Assembly: GCA_036403795.1 (NCBI GenBank)
Contig: DASWQJ010000176.1
Span: 1 to 54,989, forward strand
Length of the DNA stretch: 54,989 nucleotides
Reading direction: 5' to 3'
Source of the DNA: Stenotrophomonas_A sp036403795
GTDB taxonomy: Bacteria; Pseudomonadota; Gammaproteobacteria; Xanthomonadales; Xanthomonadaceae
Positions 40,884-49,948 of the stretch are shown here, piece by piece. The position numbers and the translations under genes were made by a program. The notes beneath the pieces are model-generated. The model saw only the letters and a list, made by a program, of their open reading frames with translations. It was not told the origin of the DNA and did no database searches. Each line of letters starts with the position of its first letter. The first letter of the stretch is position 1.

Positions 40884-41605
40884 CGCTGTAAGGCTTCGCG
40901 TTGTGCTTCAAGCAGGGTGGCGATACCCGACTCGGCCAACCCCAGTAGCGCATCCAGTTCGTCGCGGCGGAACGCGTGGCCTTCGGCGGTGCCCTGAAGT
41001 TCGATGAAGCCGCCGCCATCGTTCATTACTACGTTCATGTCGGTGTCGCAGTCGCTGTCTTCGGCATAGTCCAGGTCCAGCACCGGCACGCCGCGATACA
41101 CACCGACCGACACCGCGGCCACGGCGCCGATCAGCGGATGACGCTTGATCTCGCCTCGTCGTTGCAGCCAGTCCACCGCATCGGCCAGGGCGACATAGGC
41201 GCCCGTGATCGCGGCGGTGCGGGTGCCGCCATCGGCCTGCAACACATCGCAATCCAGCGTGATGGTGCGCTCGCCCAGCGCGCCACGATCGACGCACGCC
41301 CGCAAGGCGCGGCCAATCAGGCGCTGGATCTCCAGCGTGCGGCCACCTTGCTTGCCACGCGCGGCCTCACGGTCCGAACGCGTGTGGGTCGAGCGGGGCA
41401 GCATGCCGTACTCGGCGGTGACCCAGCCTTCGCCCTTGCCGCGCAGGAAGGGGGGTACCCGATTCTCCACGCTGGCCGTACACAGCACGCGCGTGTCGCC
41501 GAAGCTGACCAGCACCGAGCCCTCGGCGTGTCGGGTGAAGGCGCGTTCGATGCGTACGGGGCGCAGCTGGTCGGCCAGGCGGCCGCTGGGACGGGAGAAG
41601 GTCAT
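40880..41605 (-). CDS. rph: Ribonuclease PH
   Basis: This 241-residue phosphorolytic 3'-exoribonuclease trims tRNA precursors using phosphate. Motifs are RPVRIERAFTRHAEGSVLVS, EYGMLPRSTHTRSDREAARG (with phosphate-binding Arg), GGRTLEIQRLIGRALRACVD, ITLDCDVLQADGGTRTAAIT, and LDLDYAEDSDCDTDMNVV with metal-binding Asp. Length fits E. coli (238). The start is the ATG before TFSRPSGRL. Divergent from yicC by 98 bp, a common gammaproteobacterial layout. Confidence 0.96.
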   Translation of the reverse strand: MTFSRPSGRLADQLRPVRIERAFTRHAEGSVLVSFGDTRVLCTASVENRVPPFLRGKGEGWVTAEYGMLPRSTHTRSDREAARGKQGGRTLEIQRLIGRALRACVDRGALGERTITLDCDVLQADGGTRTAAITGAYVALADAVDWLQRRGEIKRHPLIGAVAAVSVGVYRGVPVLDLDYAEDSDCDTDMNVVMNDGGGFIELQGTAEGHAFRRDELDALLGLAESGIATLLEAQREALQR

Positions 41606-41703
41606 GGGAATCCGGGGAAGATGGGAGCGGGCGCGGCGGCGCAAGTGCCGGGCTGCGCGGCGGGCTAGGGTACCATTCGCGCTTTGCCGGACACGCCATC
41701 GCC

Positions 41704-42564
41704 ATGATCCGAAGCATGACCGCCTTTGCCGGCGGCGAACGCATTACCCCCTGGGGCACGCTGGGCTGCGAATTGCGCTCGGTGAACCACCGCTTCCTGG
41801 AAATCGGCGTGCGCCTGCCCGAGGAACTGCGTAATCTCGAGCCCCAGGTCCGTGAGCGGGTCGCGGCGCGGACCAGTCGCGGCAAGCTCGACCTGGTGCT
41901 GCGCTTGCGCGGCCCCGACGGCGGCTCGGCGCTGGCGATCGACGAGGCGATGATTGCCCAGCTCGGATCGCTGGCGCAGCGCCTGGAAACCCAGTTTCCC
42001 CGGTTGCAGGTGTCCTTTACCGAGCTGTTGCAGCTGCCCGGGGTGCTGGCCGGCGAATCCGTCGATCCGGCGGCGTTGCAGCTGCAGGCCCTGGAGCTGC
42101 TCGACGAGGTGGTGGGTGAATTCGTCGCCGCCCGGCAACGCGAGGGGTCCAAGCTGTCCGCGGCGATCAGCGAGCGCGTCGATGCCATCGAACGCATCGC
42201 CGCCGAAGTGCGCGTCCTTATTCCCGCCATTCGTGAAGGCCAGCGCACCAAGCTGGCCGCGCGCCTGGCCGACCTGCCGCACCCGGTTGAACCGGGGCGT
42301 GCCGAGCAGGAGCTGGTGTTGTGGCTGCAGAAACTGGACGTGGACGAGGAGCTGGATCGCCTGTCCAGCCATATCGTCGAGATCCGCCGCGTGCTGCGGC
42401 AGAGTGAGCCGGTCGGTCGGCGCCTGGATTTCCTGCTGCAGGAGTTCAACCGCGAAGCCAATACCCTGGGCTCCAAGTCTGTGGACAGCCGCACCTCCAG
42501 CGCGGCAGTGGACCTGAAGGTGCTCATCGACCAGATCCGCGAGCAAGTGCAGAACATCGAATGA
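41704..42564 (+). CDS. yicC: YicC-family endoribonuclease
   Basis: This 286-residue YicC/YloC protein has an N-terminal domain MIRSMTAFAGGERITPWG and ELRSVNHRFLEIGVRLPEEL, and a C-terminal DUF1732 part with LDFLLQEFNREANTLGSKS and DLKVLIDQIREQVQNIE. Family members in E. coli and Bacillus act as endoribonucleases. Length equals E. coli YicC (287). Divergent from rph and upstream of gmk. Confidence 0.94.
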   Translation: MIRSMTAFAGGERITPWGTLGCELRSVNHRFLEIGVRLPEELRNLEPQVRERVAARTSRGKLDLVLRLRGPDGGSALAIDEAMIAQLGSLAQRLETQFPRLQVSFTELLQLPGVLAGESVDPAALQLQALELLDEVVGEFVAARQREGSKLSAAISERVDAIERIAAEVRVLIPAIREGQRTKLAARLADLPHPVEPGRAEQELVLWLQKLDVDEELDRLSSHIVEIRRVLRQSEPVGRRLDFLLQEFNREANTLGSKSVDSRTSSAAVDLKVLIDQIREQVQNIE

Positions 42565-42659
42565 GGTCCGCCAGCCGGGCGTGGCCTTCGGCCATCCTGG
42601 CGCTTCGCCTATAGAATGGCCGCCCGCCTTCACCGGGGCATTGTGCATCCCCTCCCCGA

Positions 42660-43310
42660 ATGTCGAATCCCAGCCCTATGCGCGGCACCCTATACATCGT
42701 CGCGGCGCCTTCCGGGGCCGGCAAAAGCAGCATCGTCAACGCCACGCTGGCGCGCGATCCGCAGATCGCCTTGTCGATCTCGTTCACCTCGCGCGCGCCG
42801 CGCCCGGGTGAACGGCACGCCGAGCACTACCATTTCGTGTCGGCCGAGCAGTTCCAGCAAATGATCGCGGCCGGCGACTTCTTCGAATATGCGAGCGTGC
42901 ACGGCGATTGGAAAGGCACCGCCCGGCAGTCGGTGGAGCCGCAGTTGGCGGCGGGACGCGACGTGTTGCTGGAAATCGACTGGCAGGGCGCACGTCAGGT
43001 TCGCGAGAAGGTGCCGGAGGCGGTCAGCGTGTTCATCCTGCCGCCGTCGCGCAGGGCCTTGGAGGAGCGGATGCGCAAGCGCGGGCAGGACAGCGAGGCG
43101 GTCATCGCGCGTCGGCTGGCCGCCGCTCGCGAGGAAATGTCCCATTTCGACGAGTTCGATTACGTCATCATCAACGAAGACTTCGACACGGCGGTCTCGG
43201 AGATGTGCGCCATTTTCACGGCCAGCCGGCAGCGCACCGGTGCCCAGCGAGAGCGACATGCCGGGCTGGTGGCGGCGCTTTTGGCCGACGAATCCTCGGC
43301 AACCAACTGA
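42660..43310 (+). CDS. gmk: Guanylate kinase
   Basis: This 216-residue kinase phosphorylates GMP/dGMP to GDP with ATP, supplying GTP and, indirectly, (p)ppGpp. The P-loop is APSGAGKSSI; GMP-site residues are in SFTSRAPRPGERHAEHYHFV; FFEYASVHGDWKGTA and LLEIDWQGARQV follow. Start at ATG 42660, with a second in-frame ATG six codons on; neither has a Shine-Dalgarno. TAGAAT at 42612-42617 could be a -10. Followed by rpoZ. Confidence 0.95.
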   Translation: MSNPSPMRGTLYIVAAPSGAGKSSIVNATLARDPQIALSISFTSRAPRPGERHAEHYHFVSAEQFQQMIAAGDFFEYASVHGDWKGTARQSVEPQLAAGRDVLLEIDWQGARQVREKVPEAVSVFILPPSRRALEERMRKRGQDSEAVIARRLAAAREEMSHFDEFDYVIINEDFDTAVSEMCAIFTASRQRTGAQRERHAGLVAALLADESSATN

Positions 43311-43337
43311 TTTAAAAGGAAACTGAATGGACCGGGC

Positions 43338-43367
43338 TTGCCAGGTCCTGACGGAAGCGCTTACAAT
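43338..43367 (+). promoter_or_regulatory. rpoZ promoter
   Basis: TTGCCA (43338-43343) and TACAAT (43362-43367) with an 18-bp spacer lie between gmk and rpoZ, giving a leader of about 48 bases with a GGGAG ribosome-binding site. Confidence 0.6.
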
Positions 43368-43421
43368 CGCGCCCCTTTCCCCCATCGAATGCGCGGCCGT
43401 CACCGGTCGCCGGGAGCCCGC

Positions 43422-43721
43422 ATGGCCCGCATCACCGTAGAAGATTGCCTGGCAGTCGTCGATAACCGTTTTGACCTGGTCATGATGGCCTCCAAGCGCG
43501 CCCGTCAGCTCGCCAATGGCGTGCAGCCGCTGATCGACAATGTCGACAGCAGCGACAAGCCGACCGTGCTGGCACTGCGCGAAATTGCCGCCCGCAAGAT
43601 CGACAACACGTTGATCGAGGAAGTCGAGAAGGCCGAGCGTGAGCGCGTTGAGCGCGAGGCGCTGGAATGGGCCGCCGCCGAGGTCGTCGCCGACGAAGAC
43701 ATGTCCAAGAACGACGACTGA
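43422..43721 (+). CDS. rpoZ: RNA polymerase omega subunit
   Basis: This 99-residue RNA polymerase assembly subunit is part of the ppGpp site 1. MARITVEDCLAVVDNRFDLVMMASKRARQL is the conserved N-terminus, and KPTVLALREIAARKID follows. GGGAG lies five bases before the ATG. It has its own promoter and a terminator directly after it, so it is largely expressed apart from spoT, although it sits in the classic gmk–rpoZ–spoT order. Confidence 0.96.
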   Translation: MARITVEDCLAVVDNRFDLVMMASKRARQLANGVQPLIDNVDSSDKPTVLALREIAARKIDNTLIEEVEKAERERVEREALEWAAAEVVADEDMSKNDD

Positions 43722-43747
43722 TACAACGTAGTCCTCGTGATGGCAGA

Positions 43748-43778
43748 CAGCCCGCCCTTTGGCGGGCTGTTTCGTTTT
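43748..43778 (+). terminator. rpoZ intrinsic terminator
   Basis: A perfect 9-bp stem (43748-43756 with 43761-43769, 4-nt loop) is followed by TTTCGTTTT. It lies 26 bases beyond the rpoZ stop. Confidence 0.85.
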
Positions 43779-44031
43779 GGGGCCATCGCGTTCGCGGAGC
43801 AGGCAAAGCCGAGGTGCGCGCTGCCGATTCGCGCCTGCTCAAGGCCGGCACCCAAGGCGAGCGACATGGAATTCCCAGCACGTGCTCGACGAGGTCGGCG
43901 CACGACGCTCGGTCATTCCGTGCGACGCACAACCTGCTGACAACCGCACGTTGGAGGCGAACGTCGGGGCTTCGCCGGTAGCTGCCGGGCGCTCATTGCT
44001 GTGAGTGCCGTGCTGGCATTAGGCTGCGAGG
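43779..44031. other. Non-coding gap between rpoZ terminator and spoT
   Basis: This 253-bp stretch has no protein-like frame and no clear promoter. Because a terminator precedes it, a spoT promoter must lie here. No consensus hexamer pair is visible. Confidence 0.5.
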
Positions 44032-46200
44032 ATGAATTCCGGGCAAACCCATCCAGCCGTTCCGCTAACCGAACCCGTTCAGGAGGCGCCGCCCGAGTAC
44101 GTCCGCCGTTTGGAGGCCTCCGCCAGCTATCTGACGGCTGAGCAGCTCACCCTGCTGCGGCGAGCGTGGGAGGTGGGTGCCGCCGCCCATGCGGGGCAGA
44201 CCCGCAAATCGGGTGAGCCCTATATCACCCATCCGGTAGCCGTCGCCGGCGTGCTGGCCGAACTGGGTATGGACGTGGAGTCGCTGATCGCCGCGATCCT
44301 TCACGACACGATCGAGGACACCCCGCTCAGTCGAGAAGAGCTCGCCGCCGAATTTGGCGAGACCGTGGCCGAACTGGTGGATGGCGTCACCAAGCTGGAC
44401 AAACTGAAGTTCCGCGATCGCCAGGAAGCGGCGGCCGAGAGCTTCCGCAAGATGTTGTTGGCGATGTCGCGCGACCTGCGCGTGATCATGATCAAGCTTG
44501 CCGACCGCCTGCACAACATGCGCACCCTGGGCGCGCAGAGCAGCGAGGCGCGCGCCCGCATCGCCCGGGAGACGCTGGAAATCTACGCGCCCATCGCCCA
44601 GCGCCTGGGCATGAGCCTGATCAAGTCCGAATTGCAGAACCTGGGATTCAAGGCGCTGTATCCCTGGCGACACGCCATCATCGAAAAACACATCCGCAGC
44701 CAGCCGGTGGTACGCCGCGAATCGATGGCGCAGATCGAGGTGCAGCTATCGCAGCGCCTGGCCAAGGAAGGCATTGAGCATCGGCTTGTCAGTCGGATCA
44801 AGACCCCGTGGAGCATCTACAACAAGATGCGCGACGAGAACAAATCCTTCGACCAGGTGATGGACGTGTTCGGCTTCCGCCTGGTCGTGCGGGCCGTGTC
44901 GGATTGTTATCACGCGCTGGGCGCGGTCCACGCGGCCTTCAAGCCGCTGGACGGGCGCTTCCGCGATTTCATCGCCATCCCCAAGGCCAACGGCTACCAA
45001 TCGCTGCATACCGTGCTGTTCGGACCCTACGGGTCGCCGATCGAAGTGCAGATCCGCACCGAAGAAATGGACCTGATCGCCGAGCGCGGCGTCGCGGCGC
45101 ACTGGACCTACAAGTTTGGCAGTGACACGCCCAACAGCGCACAAAGCCGGGCGCATGCGTGGATCGTGGAGTTGATCGAATCCCAGCGCGCGGCCGGTTC
45201 CTCGTTGGAGTTCCTGGACAACGTCAAGGTCGATCTGTTCCCCGACGAGGTCTATCTGTTCACCCCCAAGGGCAAGATCCTGGCGTTGCCGCGCAACTCC
45301 ACCGCCCTGGATTTTGCGTACGCCGTGCATACCGATGTAGGCAACCAGGCGGTGGCATCGCGAGTGGACAAGAAATTGGTGCCCTTGCGCACCAAGCTGG
45401 TCAGCGGGCAGTCGGTGGAGATCATCACCGCGCGTTCGGCCACGCCCAAGCCGCAGTGGCTTGAATTCGTGGTCAGCAGCAAGGCGCGCACGGCCATCCG
45501 GCACCAGCTCAAGCAGCTCGAGCACGAGGATGCGGTGCAGCTCGGCCATCGCATGCTGGATCGTGCGTTGGAAGCGATGGACTCGTCGCTGGAGCGGCTT
45601 CCCAAGGGACGGCTGGATGCGTTCCTGGCCGAACACCGCTATCCGCGACTGGAAGCGTTGCTGGCCGACGTGGCGCTGGGCAACTGGATGCCGACTCAGG
45701 CAGCGCAGGCGCTCATGGCCTACGCAGAGCTGCGGGGTGGGGCACATTCGAAGCATTCGCAGGAAAAGATCCTGATCAACGGCAGCGAGCGAGGCGTGGT
45801 CAGTTTCGCCAATTGCTGCCAGCCGATCCCGGGCGACGAGATCATGGGTTACCACACCGCCGGCAAGGGCATCGTGGTGCACCGGCTGGATTGCCCGAAC
45901 CTGGCCGAATTGCGCAAGTCGCCCGAACGCTGGGTGCCGATCGACTGGGATTCGGCGGTCAGTGGCGATTACGACACGGCATTGGTCGTGGAAGTGGAGA
46001 ACCGGACCGGCGTCCTGGCGCAGCTGGCTGCCGCGATTGCGCAGAGCGAGTCCAACATCGAACGCGTGGACTATCTGGATCGCGACTTCAACGCCGCGGT
46101 GCTGCGTTTCAATATCCAGGTGCGCGACCGTCGCCATCTTGCCGAGGTGATGCGTCGATTGCGTCGCCTGCATGTCGTGCAAAGCGTACGGCGGCAGTAA
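44032..46200 (+). CDS. spoT: Bifunctional (p)ppGpp synthase/hydrolase SpoT
   Basis: This 722-residue stringent-response enzyme has domains in order. The HD hydrolase is about 45-200, with HDTIEDT and IKLADRLHNMRTL. The synthetase region is about 245-380 (RIKTPWSIYNKM, VDVFGFR-type block DVFGFRLVV, YQSLHTVLFGP, EVQIRTEEMDLIAERGVAAHW). TGS is about 400-465 (DEVYLFTPKGKILALPRNST), followed by the helical region with FANCCQPIPGDEIMGYHTAG, and a C-terminal ACT domain (LVVEVENRTGVLAQLAAAIA). The intact HD motif marks hydrolase competence. E. coli SpoT is 702 residues. Upstream of ridA and recG. Confidence 0.96.
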   Translation: MNSGQTHPAVPLTEPVQEAPPEYVRRLEASASYLTAEQLTLLRRAWEVGAAAHAGQTRKSGEPYITHPVAVAGVLAELGMDVESLIAAILHDTIEDTPLSREELAAEFGETVAELVDGVTKLDKLKFRDRQEAAAESFRKMLLAMSRDLRVIMIKLADRLHNMRTLGAQSSEARARIARETLEIYAPIAQRLGMSLIKSELQNLGFKALYPWRHAIIEKHIRSQPVVRRESMAQIEVQLSQRLAKEGIEHRLVSRIKTPWSIYNKMRDENKSFDQVMDVFGFRLVVRAVSDCYHALGAVHAAFKPLDGRFRDFIAIPKANGYQSLHTVLFGPYGSPIEVQIRTEEMDLIAERGVAAHWTYKFGSDTPNSAQSRAHAWIVELIESQRAAGSSLEFLDNVKVDLFPDEVYLFTPKGKILALPRNSTALDFAYAVHTDVGNQAVASRVDKKLVPLRTKLVSGQSVEIITARSATPKPQWLEFVVSSKARTAIRHQLKQLEHEDAVQLGHRMLDRALEAMDSSLERLPKGRLDAFLAEHRYPRLEALLADVALGNWMPTQAAQALMAYAELRGGAHSKHSQEKILINGSERGVVSFANCCQPIPGDEIMGYHTAGKGIVVHRLDCPNLAELRKSPERWVPIDWDSAVSGDYDTALVVEVENRTGVLAQLAAAIAQSESNIERVDYLDRDFNAAVLRFNIQVRDRRHLAEVMRRLRRLHVVQSVRRQ

Positions 46201-46308
46201 AGGGCGCCGGCGACTTCCCCAGCCGTTGCCGAAGCGATCCCTCCCGGATGCCGGACAACACGGGGAGCGCGATAGAATCTACGGCCTTTCCAGAACCACG
46301 GTGGAACC

Positions 46309-46692
46309 ATGACCCGTCAAATCATCCATACCGACCAGGCTCCGGCGGCGATCGGTCCGTACTCGCAGGCCGTGCGCGCGGGCAGCACCGTCTATTTCTC
46401 CGGACAGATTCCGTTGGATCCGGCTACCGGCGAAATCGTCGCAGGCGATATCGGCGCGCAGGCGCGTCGTGCCTTCGACAACCTCAAGGCGGTGGCAGAA
46501 GCCGCGGGTGGCTCGCTGGACCGCATCGTGCGCCTCGGTCTGTACCTGACGGACCTAGGCCAGTTCGCCGCCGTCAACGCGGTGATGCAGGAGTATTTCC
46601 AGGCCCCGTTCCCGGCGCGTTCGACGATCGAGGTATCCGGCCTGCCGAAGGGCGCCGGCTTCGAGGTCGACGCGGTCATGGTGCTCGACTGA
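46309..46692 (+). CDS. ridA: 2-iminobutanoate/2-iminopropanoate deaminase
   Basis: This 127-residue RidA/YjgF-family protein hydrolyses reactive enamine/imine intermediates released by PLP enzymes. Motifs are APAAIGPYSQAVRAGSTVYF, SGQIPLDPATGEIV, ARRAFDNLKAVAEAAG, and FPARSTIEVSGLPKGA with the substrate-binding Arg. TAGAAT at 46273-46278 may be its own -10. Seven bases before recG, so it is co-transcribed with it. Confidence 0.95.
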   Translation: MTRQIIHTDQAPAAIGPYSQAVRAGSTVYFSGQIPLDPATGEIVAGDIGAQARRAFDNLKAVAEAAGGSLDRIVRLGLYLTDLGQFAAVNAVMQEYFQAPFPARSTIEVSGLPKGAGFEVDAVMVLD

Positions 46693-46699
46693 CCCTGCC

Positions 46700-48811
46700 G
46701 TGCCGCGCGCGCGCATTCCCGCACCGAGCCTGACGCGGGCCGGCGACGCGCCACTGTCTGGCCTGCCCGGCGTCGGTCAGGCCGTGGCGGCGAAGTTCGC
46801 CGCGCGCGGCATCTCCACGCTGCAGGAGTTGTGGCTGCACCTGCCGCTGCGTTACGAAGACCGCACACGCCTGACCTCCATTGCCCAGTTGCAGGGCGGC
46901 GTGCCCGCGCAGATCGAAGGCCGGGTGGAAGCGGTGGAGCGGGGTTTTCGATATCGACCCATGTTGCGGGTGGCGATGGCCGACGAGTCGCGCGGCTCGG
47001 TGGTATTGCGCTTCTTCCACTTCCGCGCCGCGCAGGTGGCGCAGTTCGCGGTCGGCACCCGGGTGCGTGCCTACGGCACACCCAAGCCCGGCCAGCACGG
47101 CTGGGAAATTGTCCATCCCAGCTATCGCGTGTTGGCCGACCACGAGGAAGGTGTGCTCGGCGATGCACTGGATCCGGTTTACCCGGCGATCGAAGGGGTG
47201 GGCCCCGCGACGTTGCGGCGATTGATCGGCCTGGCCCTGGATCGCCTGCCGGATGAAGGCACCCTTGAGCTGTTGCCGCCAGGTTGGCTGCAGGACCAGC
47301 GCTTGCCGTCGCTTCGGCAGGCGCTGCTGGATGTCCACCGCCCCGCGCCGGACAGCGATCTGGGCGCACTGGCGACCGGGACGCATCCCTCACAGCAGCG
47401 GCTCGCTTTCGAGGAATTGCTGGCCCACCACCTCAGCCTGCGCCGCCAGCGCATGGCCATGCAGCGCCATCGCGCGCCTTCGCTGGCAGGCAAGGGCGCA
47501 CTGGTAGGGCGTTTGCAGGAAGCGCTACCGTTTCGCCTGACCGGCGCCCAGCAGCGGGTTTTCGCGCAGGTGCGACAGGACCTGGCGCGATCCTGCCCGA
47601 TGTTGCGACTGGTGCAAGGCGATGTCGGCAGCGGCAAGACGGTGGTAGCCGCGCTGGCCGCGATGCTGGCGGTCGAGCAGGATCGCCAGGTGGCTTTGGC
47701 CGCGCCCACCGAGTTGTTGGCCGAACAGCACCTCAACAATCTTCGCGGCTGGCTCGAGCCACTGGGCATACGCATCGCCTGGTTGGCTGGCAAGGTCACC
47801 GGGAAGGCGCGCACGCGAGTGCTGGCGCAGGTGGCTTCCGGTGAGGCACAGGTCGTGGTCGGAACCCACGCGTTGATGCAGGAAGCCGTGGTGTTCCACG
47901 ATCTGGCCCTGGCCATCGTGGACGAACAGCATCGCTTTGGCGTGCACCAGCGGTTGGCCTTGCGCGACAAGGGCGCCGCCGCCGGCAGCGTGCCGCACCA
48001 GTTGGTAATGACCGCCACGCCGATTCCACGCACCTTGGCGATGGCCGCCTACGCAGACCTTGATGTCTCGGCCATCGATGAGCTGCCGCCGGGACGCACG
48101 CCGGTGCAGACCATCGTGCTCAGTGCCGATCGTCGGCCCGAGCTGGTCGAGCGGATCCGGGTGGCGTGCGCCGAAGGGCGCCAAGCGTATTGGGTGTGCA
48201 CGCTGATCGATGACAGTGACGAAGTGGAAGCGACGGCCGCGCAGGCGACGTTCGAAGCGCTATCGACCCAGTTGCCCGCCCTGCGGGTGGGCTTGGTACA
48301 TGGGCGCATGAAGGCGGTCGACAAGCAGGCTGCGATGCGCGCCTTCAAGGAGGGTGAGACCGACCTGTTGGTGGCCACCACGGTGATCGAGGTCGGTGTC
48401 GATGTGCCCAATGCGTCGCTGATGATCATCGAGAATGCCGAGCGACTGGGCCTGGCGCAGCTGCACCAGCTGCGCGGGCGCGTGGGCCGCGGCGCGGCGG
48501 CGTCCAGTTGCGTGCTGATGTACCAGGGTCCGCTCTCGATGATGGCGCGCCAGCGCCTGGAAACGATGCGCCAGACCAACGACGGGTTCGTCATCGCGGA
48601 AAAGGACCTGGAACTTCGCGGTCCCGGCGAGCTGCTGGGCACGCGCCAGACCGGGCTGGCCAGTTTCCGGGTGGCCGACCTGGCCCGCGATGCCGCGCTG
48701 TTGCCGCGTGTGCAACAGCTGGCCGAGCAATTGTTGGCCCAATCGCCCGGTATTGCCGATCAGGTTGTCGCGCGCTGGATCGGTGGAGCGGCGAGGTACG
48801 CGGCGGCATGA
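46700..48811 (+). CDS. recG: ATP-dependent DNA helicase RecG
   Basis: This 703-residue helicase remodels stalled replication forks. The N-terminal wedge domain is about 15-230 (LSGLPGVGQAVAAKFAARGI, LHLPLRYEDRTRL). The helicase domains have GDVGSGKT (Walker A), DEQHRFGVHQR (DExH), TATPIPRTLAM, VHGRMKAVDKQAAM, ATTVIEVGVDVPNA, and QLHQLRGRVGRGAAASSC. The closing RecG-specific block DLELRGPGELLGTRQTG is present. E. coli RecG is 693 residues. GTG start without a clear Shine-Dalgarno, seven bases after ridA, suggests translational coupling. Confidence 0.96.
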   Translation: MPRARIPAPSLTRAGDAPLSGLPGVGQAVAAKFAARGISTLQELWLHLPLRYEDRTRLTSIAQLQGGVPAQIEGRVEAVERGFRYRPMLRVAMADESRGSVVLRFFHFRAAQVAQFAVGTRVRAYGTPKPGQHGWEIVHPSYRVLADHEEGVLGDALDPVYPAIEGVGPATLRRLIGLALDRLPDEGTLELLPPGWLQDQRLPSLRQALLDVHRPAPDSDLGALATGTHPSQQRLAFEELLAHHLSLRRQRMAMQRHRAPSLAGKGALVGRLQEALPFRLTGAQQRVFAQVRQDLARSCPMLRLVQGDVGSGKTVVAALAAMLAVEQDRQVALAAPTELLAEQHLNNLRGWLEPLGIRIAWLAGKVTGKARTRVLAQVASGEAQVVVGTHALMQEAVVFHDLALAIVDEQHRFGVHQRLALRDKGAAAGSVPHQLVMTATPIPRTLAMAAYADLDVSAIDELPPGRTPVQTIVLSADRRPELVERIRVACAEGRQAYWVCTLIDDSDEVEATAAQATFEALSTQLPALRVGLVHGRMKAVDKQAAMRAFKEGETDLLVATTVIEVGVDVPNASLMIIENAERLGLAQLHQLRGRVGRGAAASSCVLMYQGPLSMMARQRLETMRQTNDGFVIAEKDLELRGPGELLGTRQTGLASFRVADLARDAALLPRVQQLAEQLLAQSPGIADQVVARWIGGAARYAAA

Positions 48812-48860
48812 GTCGACCTTTCGCCGTTGCGGCCCCGGCTGCCGGATAATCACGTTTTCG

Positions 48861-49925
48861 ATGCCTCGCGCGCGCATGCACGATATTCACCCGGGCCCCA
48901 CTCAAGCCATCGCCGACGCGTCCTTGGCCGCGCACGCGCAGGACGCTCATCGCCTGGCTCCCGGGCAGGCTTTCATTGCGGCGGACGTAGGGGGCACTCA
49001 TGCGCGACTGGGCTGGGTGAGCGCGGCCATCGGCGCGCCGATACGGGTGGCGGAATTCCACCAATATGCCTGCGCCGGCTATCCGAGCCTGGCGGCGATC
49101 CTGCGTGATTTCGCCGATCGCGTCGGTGCACGCCAGGCGCACGCCGTCATTGCCATCGCCGGACGATTGGACGGTGATGAGTTGATCAACAGCAACTTGC
49201 CGTGGCCGGTCTCGCTGAGCGGGACGCGCCGCGAATCGGGCATGGGGCAGGTGGTGCTGATCAACGATTTCGAGGCGGTCGCCTACGCGATGCCTCATCT
49301 CGAACGCAGCGCGATGACGCGCTTGTGCGGGCAGGAGCGAACGCTCGATGCACCGGCGCTGGTACTGGGGCCTGGCACCGGCCTGGGCGCGGCGCTCTGG
49401 CTACCAGGCGACCCGCCGCGGGTACTGGCCAGCGAGGCGGGACACGCGGCGCTGGCGGTGGGCACCGGCAGGGAATTGGCGCTGCTGTCGCAGTTGCTGC
49501 GCCACTGGCCGCACGTGGACAACGAGCGCGTGCTGTCCGGGCCCGGACTGGTCAATACGTATCGGGCACTGTGTGAACTCGACGGCCAGGTGCCGCAACT
49601 GACAACGCCGGCCGAGATTTCCATGGCAGCCCAGCATCCAGGCGATGAACACGCCGCCGAGGCGCTGGGGCTGTTTTGTAGCCTGCTGGGAAGCTTGGCC
49701 GGTGATCTGGCACTGAGCTTCGGTGCCGGGACGGTCTATCTGGCGGGCGGTATCCCCGCGCAGATCAAAACTTTCCTGGGCCAGAGTGATTTCGGGGATC
49801 GTTTCGTCAACAAGGGCGTGCTTGGCAAGATGCTGGCCGAGGTGCCGGTCTATCTGGTCGAACACGGACAGCTGGGGCTGGTCGGAGCGGCTGCCTGGTA
49901 CCAGGAACATTACAGCGCACGTTGA
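48861..49925 (+). CDS. glk: Glucokinase
   Basis: This 354-residue E. coli-type glucokinase phosphorylates glucose with ATP. The phosphate loop is FIAADVGGTHARLG; substrate and acid/base residues are in NSNLPWPVS and LINDFEAVAYAMP; ATP contact is LVLGPGTGLGAALW; LASEAGHAALAVG follows. About 30 extra N-terminal residues precede the catalytic core compared with the 321-residue E. coli enzyme, so the start is uncertain. ATG 48876 is an alternative. GATAAT at 48845-48850 may be its -10. It overlaps or abuts the glycosylasparaginase gene. Confidence 0.9.
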   Translation: MPRARMHDIHPGPTQAIADASLAAHAQDAHRLAPGQAFIAADVGGTHARLGWVSAAIGAPIRVAEFHQYACAGYPSLAAILRDFADRVGARQAHAVIAIAGRLDGDELINSNLPWPVSLSGTRRESGMGQVVLINDFEAVAYAMPHLERSAMTRLCGQERTLDAPALVLGPGTGLGAALWLPGDPPRVLASEAGHAALAVGTGRELALLSQLLRHWPHVDNERVLSGPGLVNTYRALCELDGQVPQLTTPAEISMAAQHPGDEHAAEALGLFCSLLGSLAGDLALSFGAGTVYLAGGIPAQIKTFLGQSDFGDRFVNKGVLGKMLAEVPVYLVEHGQLGLVGAAAWYQEHYSAR

Positions 49926-49948
49926 CGCGTGCTCGCATGGGAGGGAGC

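Noticed and set aside
44746..46182. 478-codon open frame antisense to spoT
   Set aside because: Shadow of the SpoT coding sequence; no independent signals.
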